Of a stretch of 64,000 nt of DNA, positions 46,893-57,949 are shown piece by piece. Every line of letters begins with the position of its first letter. Positions within the stretch are counted from its first letter, which is position 1. Origin of the DNA: Serinus canaria (lineage: Eukaryota; Chordata; Aves; Passeriformes; Fringillidae); the NCBI RefSeq assembly GCF_022539315.1, contig NC_066313.1:67583934-67647933 (forward strand), in the 5' to 3' direction. The position numbers and the translations under genes were made by a program. A model generated the notes under the pieces. It had not been told where the DNA came from and made no database searches. It saw only the letters and a list, made by a program, of their open reading frames with translations.

Positions 46893-48272
46893 ACTGTTCA
46901 GTATTAATAACTTGGGGTAAAATATCTGAATCTATAACTAGATATGTTCATAGTCTATCAAAATGATGAGAAAGAGCTGAAATGGAATTGCAGAAAATCA
47001 ACACTGAATTAGATACAAGTCTATGGATAAAGGAATACAAGAGAACAGAAATGTGCACAGAAAGAAACAGGGAAGAGGAATGAGAACAGTAGTAGGTGGA
47101 CAAAGTTAGGGAGGATTAAACTGGTTAAACTGTCAGAGATGAAGGAGTAAAGTTAAGAATTTGTGGAGGGATCAGTTAAGGAAATTAAACCTGTAGTGCT
47201 GAAAAGGGAAAAAATGTATTTACGTCAAAAATGTATACCTCAAGAAATATAAGAAATATCATGCTTGAGAGTGGTTTTATTTAATCTTTTAATGTGTACT
47301 TTGTTGATATAGTGTGTGTGATAAAAAATGAGCCATTGTCAACACAGTTAAATGATACAGGCAGAGGTGACAGACTGACAAACCTGAAGGAAAAGGATTC
47401 TAATAATTCCTGTTATCATCAGCAAGATGTCTTCCCGAGAGGGAAGGCAGGATGTGCTAATTAATCACAGCAATGTGATCCAGTACTGGAAAAGGTATAT
47501 GACACATAGAATATACCAGAGATACAGACTCAGATGGGGTTTTGGAAGGGCCTCCTTCACACTACTTCCAGTTTTGACCATCCATATGTTTAGAAATGTG
47601 TGAAGCTGAAACAGGAAGGCAGAAAAGACAAGATATCTGGGGAAATGCAGTTTCTGAGAGGAAACTGAATAGACATGATATTTAACGTACTGAAATGAAG
47701 ACTGGGATGAGGATTTCATTACTGCCTCTAAATGTGTTAAAGGCTTAATGCCAGGAAAGCAAAAAACTACAGTGAGGGCCAATGTTCATATGAAAACTAG
47801 ATGCATGTAAAATAACCAGAAATATGTGCAAAACAGAAGAAAAATTTTAACTGCTAGAATACTGAAGCTCCAGAACTGAATAAACAAACAAACAGCCCAA
47901 GATTCTCTAAATGCAACTTCATGAAGGATATCCTATGATATGGATGTCTGCAACAGCAGGAAAACAAACCTGATGAACTACAAGATCCTTTTTCTCTTTG
48001 GTAAATGGTCTGATTTTAAGAGTTCTTATTTCTTGAAACTTTCATTGTATTGTTTTTCTTGATAATATTCATAACTTTCCTTTGAAAGTCTTAGCATCCA
48101 GGACCTGGTGCCTGGAAATATTTAGTAAGTTACAGATTTAGTCTATTATGAAGAATCCATTTTAGGGCTATGGCAAAGTAGACTTTCAAACACTTATATT
48201 ATTAGGGTGATATATGTGTTAAATTTAGTGCTGTGGTTGTTAGCCTGCTTATCTTGCTAGTGCAAGCCAGTG
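46893..48272. other. Desert segment, no gene seen
   Basis: AT-rich. A minus-strand frame at 47465-47782 (105 codons) has hydrophobic patches but no recognisable family. Nothing else seen. Confidence 0.55.
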
Positions 48273-48311
48273 AGCAAGTGAGCAACAAGTGCAAAGCAAG
48301 TGAGCAACAAG
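48273..48311. repeat. 22-bp tandem duplication
   Basis: The 17-mer agcaagtgagcaacaag occurs perfectly twice (48273 and 48295), separated by 5 nt. A shorter related unit precedes it. Confidence 0.9.
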
Positions 48312-50738
48312 CTGACTCATTTGCATATCATCTAAACACCACCTATGTATATATTTTCTCAATCTCCATGACTTTCCTTTTACTCTGCCACCTGCCAGTA
48401 TATATTCTCCCCATGAGATGTTCATTGGGGAGCCTTAGCTTGCACCAAATTTTAAATAAGTACACATATGTTTCAGAGGTTATTCTAGGTTTGGTGTGGC
48501 TTTCATGAATCACAATGTATATAGCTTTGTACTTACATATTTGAATGACTGATCTTGGCTGGTAGCTGTATTGAATGTAGCCTTAATTTTTTTGGAGCAT
48601 TGCTGAAATCTTCAAAAGGTTGTGCATTTTGTCTCTTATCCTTATGATATAAGGTGAGACTTCATGATAACAGCTCAGGATGGGAATAAAGTTATGTAGG
48701 TTAACTGTGGCTTAAAAGAATAGTGGAAACAAGGAAGAGAAGATCAGCAGAGAGTGACTGAATTCTCTGTTTTATTGCTTATTACATTTCTGTTGGTGGG
48801 ATTTGCAGTCTGGCAAGCTACCACCAAATTAATGAAGTTCACGGACTGGAATTTCACCCAGAGTGATAGTTATTTGTATTGACATGTATCATTTCCTCTA
48901 TGCCCTCTGGCATTTTTTTCTGTACCTGTGCTTTCAGGAACACAGTATATACTTTTTCGCCAGGTCTGTGAGATCCAATCTGCTAAAAAACCATTGGTAT
49001 TCATCCCCTAATATTAGCTTTGATCTGCCAAACACACTTCATATCAGTGGGCAAAAGGAGGAGTGTGGGCTGAACGTTTTCCACACTGATTTAATATGCC
49101 ATAAAAGCCTGCACAGGCCACTCCTCAGTTCCTGCATAGGCCTGCCTACACTGCAATGAAGTTCTGACAGCTTCTACCTGGATTTAATACAAGAGCAGCT
49201 AAGCAGGTGTTGATATCCTTAGCTATAATTTAAGGTCACAATTTACAAAACCTGGGACAGTATGTCACCTGGGATTTGCTCTCAGGGGCTGAAAGGATAC
49301 TTTGTCACTGCACAGTACCTATTGATATGTGCCTGATTTCCTCTATTTCTAGCAAAAATAGAACCTGAGTTTTGTCTGTTAAAATGTACATTGAGGATTG
49401 CCTTTGTTTTTACTTCTGATTTTCATAGGCCTTTCCCTTATTAATCTAACTTTTTTAGTCAAAATGGGACCATACTATTGAATCTGTAAAGCAGTAATTA
49501 TTTTTACTTGGTACATTCTGACAGTGTGACAGCTGTACTCATCTCTCTATTTTTATTTGTTTGATTTAACTTTCTGACAGTGGACTCATTTCAAGAAGCA
49601 CTGAGTAAAAGAGCCAGCTGATTTGTGCCCAAGACAAAGTGACATGAAGTTGTTCACATTCATGCTACCAAAGACCACTCTGAAGTAGATATTTCCTAGG
49701 ATTAGTGGTCCAAAATGGAGACTCTGAGTGAGCTAACTCTTAATCTGCATGAGCAATCAGCAGTTCAGTACTTGAGTCATTCCCTGGCCCTTTTTCATTC
49801 AGCAGTACAGTTATAGCTTTAGGCAATGTCTATATTAGTAAATAATGTGAACCAAGGCCCATCCTCTGTTCTGGGTGTGTGCATGGCACAATTTCTGCCC
49901 ATGTAACCAAATATTCTTTTACCTCTCTGGAGGTTGCCTTCACACATAGCAACAACTGAGAGCAATCTGTGGCTTGTGCTAGCCCTAAACTGGGAATGGT
50001 CTGGAAGACTGAAAACTCTCAGGGAATGTAATTAGTAGTGATTAAGTAGATTGGTTGTGTGATGGTACTTTAGTTTATGTCCTGTCTCTTTGAATTTTAC
50101 TGTCACATGCCATCAGTCCATCTGCAGGCTAGACCTGGATTTCCTTCAGAAGAAAACACTGCTGAGCACCTACAGCTCTTTCTATCCCATTTCTTTATAT
50201 CTTCTTCTGAGTTTGGTGCCCTTTGCCATGCCTGTGTGCCACTCTCTTTCCTGCTTTTGGCATCTAGTCCAAGATTCCATTTGCTCCAGGCCTGTCTCTA
50301 TACTTAATCTCCATCACTCACCTCTTCTTTTCTCCATGTTCAGGGTGAGTCTTCCAACTCCTTCCCTTCAGCAAGCTTCTTTCCCTGCTCCTATCCTATT
50401 CTGTTTCCTTTTCCTTTTTTTCCCCCTCACCCTATTCCTCCCAATTTTGCCACATTTCTCCTGTAGTTCTCCTTAGCTTGCTTTTGGCATGGCTTCCAGT
50501 TCCTGTATCTCCTTCTTTCCACACCTCCCCATCCCCTCCCAGGCTCCATGGCAGGTCTGTTTTCCTCACCCTGTGGCCTGCCAGTGTGTACCTGGGTGTC
50601 CACAGACAGCCCCAGCTGCTCCTGCTTTCCATGTCCAAGTTACCAGCACCAAAATTTTTTCAGTGCCTCTTCCTGTATCCACATCTTGCATACATGGAAG
50701 AAACAGTCACCAGGGAGACTCAAGCTGTCTCCTGTAGT
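48312..50738. other. Desert segment, no gene seen
   Basis: AT-rich, changing to pyrimidine-rich between about 50240 and 50760 (C/T runs on the plus strand). Overlapping open frames in that pyrimidine-rich zone are compositional, with no domain. Confidence 0.55.
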
Positions 50739-50776
50739 TCTAGTTTTCTTCCCTCAGCTCTAGTTTTCTTCCCTTA
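50739..50776. repeat. 20-bp tandem duplication
   Basis: Two near-identical copies of ctagttttcttccct, period 20 bp, within a pyrimidine-rich zone. Confidence 0.85.
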
Positions 50777-52335
50777 GGAAAGTACATTTGGATGAGCAGA
50801 AAGTGTAAGAGGAACTGTGTCATCCTTCAGTATGGTCATGGAACCATAATGCCTGAATTCAAGCTCTGCTTTACCTAGCCTAAGTGCTTCATAAATCTCT
50901 GTAATGTTTCCTGTTGGCTGCATTTGGTCACAGAAAGTGTGAATGAGAAACAAGTAAAGGGACTTCAGCAGAGATTAGAGTTCAACCCTGAGCCTACAAT
51001 TCCCTACTGAATATGTTAAAAAGGTTGACTCTTGAAAATTTTAAATGCAAAAGTTTCTATGCAGACATACATCACAGACAGAAAATCAGCTTCCCCCTCT
51101 CCATTTTCCTGTCACCCCAAACTTCAAACTTTTACTTTCTGCATAAAAACACTTGGACTTCTCCAGGAAGAGGTTGCCAGTATTTTTTCAACATTAGTAA
51201 AGAACAAATTTTCTTTAGCCTCATTCTCAGAAACAGCTGTACAATTTTGGATGAAACTTCCTGAAATATTTCTGCCTCAGGCAGACACCTGGCATGGAAA
51301 ATTTCAGCCCAAACATTTAAGGTTTGGCAAAGCGATATGCAGCTGAAAACAGGCTTTATAATGAAAAGTGTTGGGTAACTTTAATAAGAAGCAAAATTAC
51401 CAGCCTCACCCCAGTACCAATCCTAACTGATGTTCCAAGCTCTATGATAAAATCCTCAGTTTAAATGACTAAGTCCCTACATATCAAAGGACCAAAAATA
51501 ACTAGGAACACAGTCTTCTTCCAGATATAACAACCATTTCCGACTTACGGCTTAGTGATGTGAAGAGAATGAAGTAGATTAATAACAAAGCATAAACTGT
51601 AATCTTGAATTTGTGTCTGTTGGAGAGAAGAAGACTGAAGTGTGTGATGTGCACTGACAAAGTATGTAGTACCTTTGTTGCTTAGAACTTGTGTGTTTGA
51701 GTCATTCAAAAGTCAGATGGTTTATTTTCTCCAAGCACACCCCAAAGTTTTATCTGGAAAACCACTTAGACATTAAGATGGCAAATGTAAGTTCTGAACA
51801 CAATAACATAATTTATTAATCTTTCAGCAAGTCTCCCAAAATGTTTAACAACTGCTTTTTCATTTAATTTCCCCTTCCAGCACAAGAAGAACCTAATTTC
51901 CTATTTCATTTGTTCTCCTCTCTAAAATATAGGCCTGTCATGGTAGCAATGAGGTTCTTTACCCAAAATAGGTTGATAAATATGAAGACATAATAAAATT
52001 TGTTCTTCTATGCAAAAATACAGTGAAATAGCTCTATATTTTTCATATATGTAAAAAAATTATTGTACTTTTAATAAAAATAAATTTAAATAGTATGCAT
52101 TTATTTATTAAAAGAGAAGTTAAACAAAAAATATAAATAAAGAAAAAGGAAATAGAGTTTAAGGTAACACTGATATTTCATAGCCAGTCTGCATTTAGAG
52201 GTATTTGGGGGGGTGTTTTGAGTGTCTGAATTCTGTTCAATACACAACTTTGGTGGATTTCAGGCACCTATCTTCTATGTCTCTCTCAAAAACAGTGTGT
52301 AAGTTTTAGACACTCTTAGAAATGTAAAAACACCT
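50777..52335. other. Desert segment, no gene seen
   Basis: AT-rich, very AT-rich at about 51960-52150. No gene or family recognised. Confidence 0.6.
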
Positions 52336-52400
52336 GGCCCTGTGCAGGGCTAGGAGCTGGACTTCAATGATATTTGTGGATCCCTTCCACCTCAGGCTAT
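52336..52400 (+). mobile_element. CR1 LINE 3' end
   Basis: ctggccctgtgcagggctag, then gagctggacttcaatgatat, then tcccttccacctcagg follow the last ~60 bp of the CR1 3' UTR. It is 5'-truncated to the extreme end, and its terminal ATTCTATG-type repeat leads directly into a microsatellite. Confidence 0.85.
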
Positions 52401-52504
52401 TCTATTCTATTCTATTCTATTCTATTCTATTCTATTCTATTCTATTCTATTCTATTCTATTCTATTCTATTCTATTCTATTCTATTCTATTCTATTCTAT
52501 TCTA
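52399..52504. repeat. (TCTAT)n pentanucleotide microsatellite
   Basis: Twenty perfect tctat units at 52401-52500 plus partial units at both ends. It begins exactly at the CR1 terminus, so it most likely grew from the CR1 tail repeat by losing the GA of the octamer and expanding. Confidence 0.97.
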
Positions 52505-52528
52505 ATTTTGTCCTAGAGAAAGAAACTG

Positions 52529-52606
52529 TCCCTGAGTATGACCTTCACCTGGGAGAGAAAACTGGGGGCCCAGTTTTCTCTCCCAGGTGAAGGTCATACT
52601 CAGGGA
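52529..52606. repeat. 78-bp quasi-palindrome (38-bp perfect arms)
   Basis: The arm at 52529-52566 is the exact reverse complement of 52569-52606, with a 2-nt spacer (gg). A third partial copy of the left arm (gagtatgacctt) follows in direct orientation at 52605-52616. It starts 25 bp after the TCTAT microsatellite. It has no transposon ends. Such a structure normally arises by replication template switching and is unstable. Confidence 0.97.
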
Positions 52607-52616
52607 GTATGACCTT

Positions 52617-55600
52617 ACCTGAGTAATTCATACTTCATTTATGCTTCACTGAAGTCAAGAAGAAGCTTCATTTCTTAGAGACACTTAAACCTTCCTCATT
52701 CATCAACCCTGAGTTTAGTTCAGATGATGGGAGATGAAAGCCAAGAAGTAGCTTAGTCTGTATGCTATAAAGGAGAAAGGAGAATTTGCTCCTTTAGTCA
52801 GTACTGTCCTGTGTCCTGGCTTATGGCTTGTCCTACTGGATCAAATGTACAAACTGCATGGGAAACAGGGTTCTGATTTTCCTCTTTCTCTGGGACTACT
52901 CTTACCAGCAGCCTCAGGATGAAAGTGGGAAACCTAAGGCTTTCCTCTGTCTTTCATTGGAATTCTCTGTTATAGTAACTTTGTAGCAGAGGGAAAGTGG
53001 TCAAACCAATTGTTTTGAAGCCAAAGCTCCATATCTAAAATAAAGGTCCTAAAATCTCATTTTAGTTTGCTCGGTACTTCATGTGGTAGAAGACTGTAGA
53101 AGCTGAAAACATGAACTGAACAGCCTCTGTAACATGATGCCTCAGAATCTGTCCCAGTCTGCTGCTATCAGTAGAAAGAGTATTTTCTAGGTCTTTCTGT
53201 ACAAACAACCCCTTAACATAAATGGACACTGTTTGTATCATCTAGATCCACTTAATATGACAGTGCTTAATTTCATTTCTGTCAAAAGCTCATTAGATCT
53301 ACAGCATGAAACTATAACTAGTTGTAAGAGATGCTGAATCACACATCTAACATCTGCAATCGTGGGCTTTTCCTTTGCTAATAATGCCTTTAATGCATAG
53401 TTACCAATAGAACTATTTTAAAGTGCATTTATCCTTTAAACATGTGCCTTTAGGGGAAAAAATATACTTTTATTACCTTTTTTTCACTGATTCAACTTAT
53501 AGCACCTGTCTTAAGATACTACATTAAAAAACACAATGAAACAACCCCATACAGGATTAACAAGAAAGTACCAAGAGCATTACACTGTGATGGAGTCAGG
53601 GAACAAAGAGGACAAAGAGACTCCACTTTCTGAGAAGACTGGCTGATGGGAGGGATCACCTGATTGAGAACCATGTCACTGCAGAGGAAAAGGTCAAGTC
53701 CATGGAATCAGCAAATGGATGTGTCCTGTCACTTTACAGTGGGAGTGGGGAGGAGAAACTTTCTCTGAGGACTGAGCAGTAACTGAAACACAGTTGTGTA
53801 CCCCATATAGCCTCATGTATCACAGGGTAGTAACACAGGAACTTGTTTTAGGAGTTGCTGTTGGGATGGCTGTTAGTCAGCAGGAGAGACACCTTCCCCA
53901 CTGCTAGGATGCAGCGGCGCTCGGTATCCTCAGGAGGCACCAGGTCACAGATCTAGTGACTAACTTGGATGTTTGTACAGACCTTTTACATCTTCCATGG
54001 TACATGTGTAATTCAGAGAGCATAGACTGAGTGCCCTGCAATCCCACAGACTTGGTAAAAGTGTAAAACAGTTGTTTCTAATGGCATGACTGCAACATGC
54101 CGTTCAGCAAATGTGACTTGGGGCCTCATTACTGTGTCTCCACTTCTGACATTTATAGTTAAATGATGTTGTTGATTCCAGCAAGAGATGTTATAATTTC
54201 TCTAATTAAAGGAGGGGGAAAGAAAACAACCCAAAACAATCTTCTTGTTCCTTCCCAGATTGTTTCCATTTACTGCAAATAAGCATGAGTTCCTGCCTGG
54301 AAGCACTATCTGCAAACTGCAGTCAGATGTAAAAGAAGCCTAATCAAGCTTGGGAACCAGGCCTTAATTAGACTGCTTGGAAAACAGAGCAGAAGAGCAA
54401 ATGAAAATTATTAACCATCACTCATGATTCCTGTTTCTAATTTTAAAGAGGAAATCATGCATTAATCAAACTCTAGCCCTAAGCTCAGAGACGCATTTTA
54501 GAAGTATCCTGAAACAACAAGAGGAAATCTTTTCAGTGTTTAGAGAAAGCAACTCCCGATCAACTAGTATGTGTAGCACAATATATTTTGACATGAAATA
54601 AGCTATGTTTCAGTATGCCTAGAAAAACTTGGATCCAAGAATAACAAAATCAGTACCAACTGAAATGAAGGCACATGACAGCAATTGGGGTTAAGCCTGG
54701 GTTTTGTTAAAGGGAAACAGAAATGAAGCCTATGCTATTTTCATGGATAAAAAAAAGATATGGAAGGGTAAGAGTAAAAGGAGCAGTGTAGTAACATCAC
54801 TGCTATTGTGTGCTTTGATCATAGTAAAGAAACTCTTTCATTCACATAAACAGTATTGACTACAAATTATTTCTTATAAAAAACAACAAGCATGAGCATA
54901 ACCTCTGCATATTACCCAGAGTTCACTTGAGATCATGTAATAGGATTTATCAGAATTTACCTCATAGTTTCTGTTATATTTGGACTATAAAGATAATTTT
55001 CTAATTTTTTGGCAAACTCATATGAATTTTCTGGCTGTAACTCAGAAACTAGACTTTTCTGGTGGAGTCAGATTGAAATCTTCAACTTTTGTGGAAATGC
55101 CCAGAATGAGGAGAGAAAATGGACTCCAAAACTATGTTAAACATTGCACCCATTCTTGTTGGAAACATCACATTACAACAAATGCTCACTTTTTTCAAAC
55201 ACAAATATCCAAGCTTCTTTCTTTGAATTCCAAACAATGCTTTCTAGAACACACCAATTTTCCCCCTAGCTGTCCAAGCATTTGCCAAGTATTGCCTATT
55301 CAGATTTCTAAAGTAGTGGTTTCATGAAATGGCATATCTCAAAGTGTTGATGGCATGGATTTTTTGTTGCTATTGTGACTCACAGACCAGGGTTACTGTT
55401 CTGTGAACAGATTAAAATATGAATGACAAATGAGAAAAGTACTGGGATTTTTTTTTTTTTTTTGTCTATCATGCTATACATGTCATGCTTTGATAGGACT
55501 AAGCAATGGATTTCAGTGATCAAAGTTGGTGATTTGATAGAGCATTGTGATCTGGAGGAATGAGCATGGATGGGGGCTATTAAATATGGCACTTTAGTGA

Positions 55601-55799
55601 TAGTTTTGGCATGATTTCTTCTAAAATCTTGATGCTAGACCTCCACAGTTCAGCCCTAGGAAGAAAACATTCTGACAAACTGAAGGTTCCATACTCCAGT
55701 TTGGTGGCATCTCCCTGCATGATATAATATAGATCAGAGCATTTTATTTTTAATTGAAAAATTAAAATTAGCTTTGTTTAGTTTATTTGGCTGAAGCTT

Positions 55800-55801
<2 letters not shown>
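52617..55801. other. Desert segment with a candidate conserved element
   Basis: Mostly AT-rich unique sequence. The part at about 54230-54530 is dense in homeodomain-type sites (ccttaattaga, attattaacc, gcattaatcaa) and has the even, low-repeat texture of a conserved non-coding element, but conservation cannot be tested here. No gene seen. Confidence 0.4.

Positions 55802-55834
<33 letters not shown>
55802..55834. repeat. Poly(T) tract
   Basis: Thirty-three uninterrupted T residues. No adjoining retroposon is seen in either direction. Confidence 0.97.
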
Positions 55835-55837
<3 letters not shown>

Positions 55838-57891
55838 ACTTCTAAGGTGCAGCCAATGTGTGTGATGCCCTGGCTGCTAGAATTCAGTTGAAATGCTTTT
55901 ACTAAATTAAATATGACAGGATTTCAACTCCTTATTTCAGTGGATGACTAAGGACAAGATAGAGCGTGTCAGGTCTAAAAATTGGTGCAGGTGCCTTGGA
56001 GGTGAAAGATGAAGGTTTAAATCCTCTTAGTCTGAACAAGGAGTTAGACACACATTTCCCATCTGTGATGTGAGTGCTGTAAATGCCACACTGTTGTGCA
56101 AAACTGTAAGTGATAGGAGTATAATGTTTTGTAACAAAGTAGGTGAGACTTCTACTTCGTGCTAGAACAAGAGGTGCCTCTACATGTATTAATTTGCAGC
56201 CCTTTAGTTTAGGTTGTGGTTAGAAGCAGAGCTTAGGTGGTAGGTAGGAAGGGCATTTGTAATTCCGAGCAGCACTTTTCTCACTTTTAGCTTCCTGGAG
56301 GGTTTTCATTGCTGTGCATGAGAAGAATTAATCGCTTTATGGACAATGGAGAAAATAGTTTAACACAACTTTGAATAATTTTATTATCTTTTAGTACCTG
56401 TAGCTCTTTCATTTGTCATCTTTGTCCCTCTGGTTTTGAATTTAATAATTACAGTATAGCCTTTTTTCCTAAGCAGTACCACGATAGCAGAGTCTGCTGA
56501 TATCTGCCTTGTTTTCGTTGTTATGGGAATGTGTTCTGCCAAGGTTTCCTTTCAAGTTAATATACTATGCTGGGGACTACCGTGTGATATTTTGTAGTAA
56601 TTATTTTCCCCTGCTTTCTTATCCTATACCTGCAGTTATTCATCAGAACCATGCAGCTATCAACACTCACAACCCAGAAGTGGAAATGAGCCTGTCACTG
56701 TTTGTTCCATATTTATGTACCAATGTGACAGCCTAGTAGAAATAAAATTTGATTTGATTTTGAGTGTGTTCTAGCATTACATATTTATGTGCCATGACCA
56801 CTGCCTCATATCTGCTAAGCCCGCTTTTTCTTTCTCTTGTTTTTCTCTTGGCATTAATTTTCAGTCTTTACACGTTTGCAGTTATTATTGTAACTAGATG
56901 TTTTTGGGTAGCAATTGAAAAGTTCTAGGTGCTTTCCAAACATTAAAAAAAAAAAAAAAAAAAAGCTCAGTTTCTTGGCTATTGTAATCATGTCCTTGCA
57001 GGTCTATCTCAATGCACCCTCTATGTGAAATATGCCCACAAGTACGTGGCTTGTTTGATTTATAGCTGCTTGTGTTTTTCCAAGTGACTTGACTGTTGAA
57101 GAACTCCAATGACTGCTCTGTTTGTGTACTTTAGCTGAAGCTGGCTCAAGCACTTAGGACTCTGCACACTGGAACAACTTATTCATGAGGTTTGGTTTTG
57201 CTTTACGTTCATCTGTTGTTAGTTCCCTTTGCTCCACTTTTTTTTAGTTGTTTGGTTTTTTTTTTTTTTTCCTGTATTTGGTAATTCTGAACACTGCCTG
57301 TTCTGTTGTTCTAGCTTTTTTGGTAGTTTCATCTTGTCTATTTCCAGAGATTGAATAATGGTGTCACTTCAAAACAAACCAGAAAAATATTTGTATGCTT
57401 CACTCACTCTTCTGGATTTTTCTTATTGTTCTCATTGTATGTCAATGTTGTGTTATGATGGAGGTTTGGCTGCAACTGTAATCATTAAAATAATTAAAAA
57501 AAAAAAGGCAGTGATGCCAGACCAAGCACCATATTTTTTTCTAAAAGTAGCTAATCTGGAACTCTGAGAGCACTGTACAAACTGCCTCTGAAATAGACAT
57601 AAGTATGTATTCTACAAATAAGTCCTAGTTTCTCACACAAAGTAAGAGCTTATTGCTTCTCCTTGTGGTTGCTTTACCAGACTTTTCCATATTTTGAGCT
57701 TTATAAGGCTGCATTCACTCTTCTGTTGCATCTTTGGTGCAGGCTGAAGTCCTAATGTACCAATTACCCAGATTGTCCTTTGATTAGAATTTGCTTTTTG
57801 CTCCTACCAAGATGGCAAGCACGCTTTGCTTTGCAAGGAAACTGGGATGTAGGGATTGTACACTAGGCTGCAGCCTTGCAGGGGCTATAAA
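55835..57891. other. Desert segment, no gene seen
   Basis: AT-rich, with a 20-nt A run at 56945-56964 and T runs near 57240-57270. No gene. Confidence 0.6.
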
Positions 57892-57949
57892 ATGTCTTCT
57901 GGATTGGGGAATGGAAATCCAGCATGTCTTCTGGACTGGGGAATGGAAA
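57892..57949. repeat. 32-bp tandem duplication
   Basis: Two copies of a 26-nt segment beginning atgtcttctgga (57892-57917 and 57924-57949), period 32 bp, with one mismatch. Confidence 0.92.
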
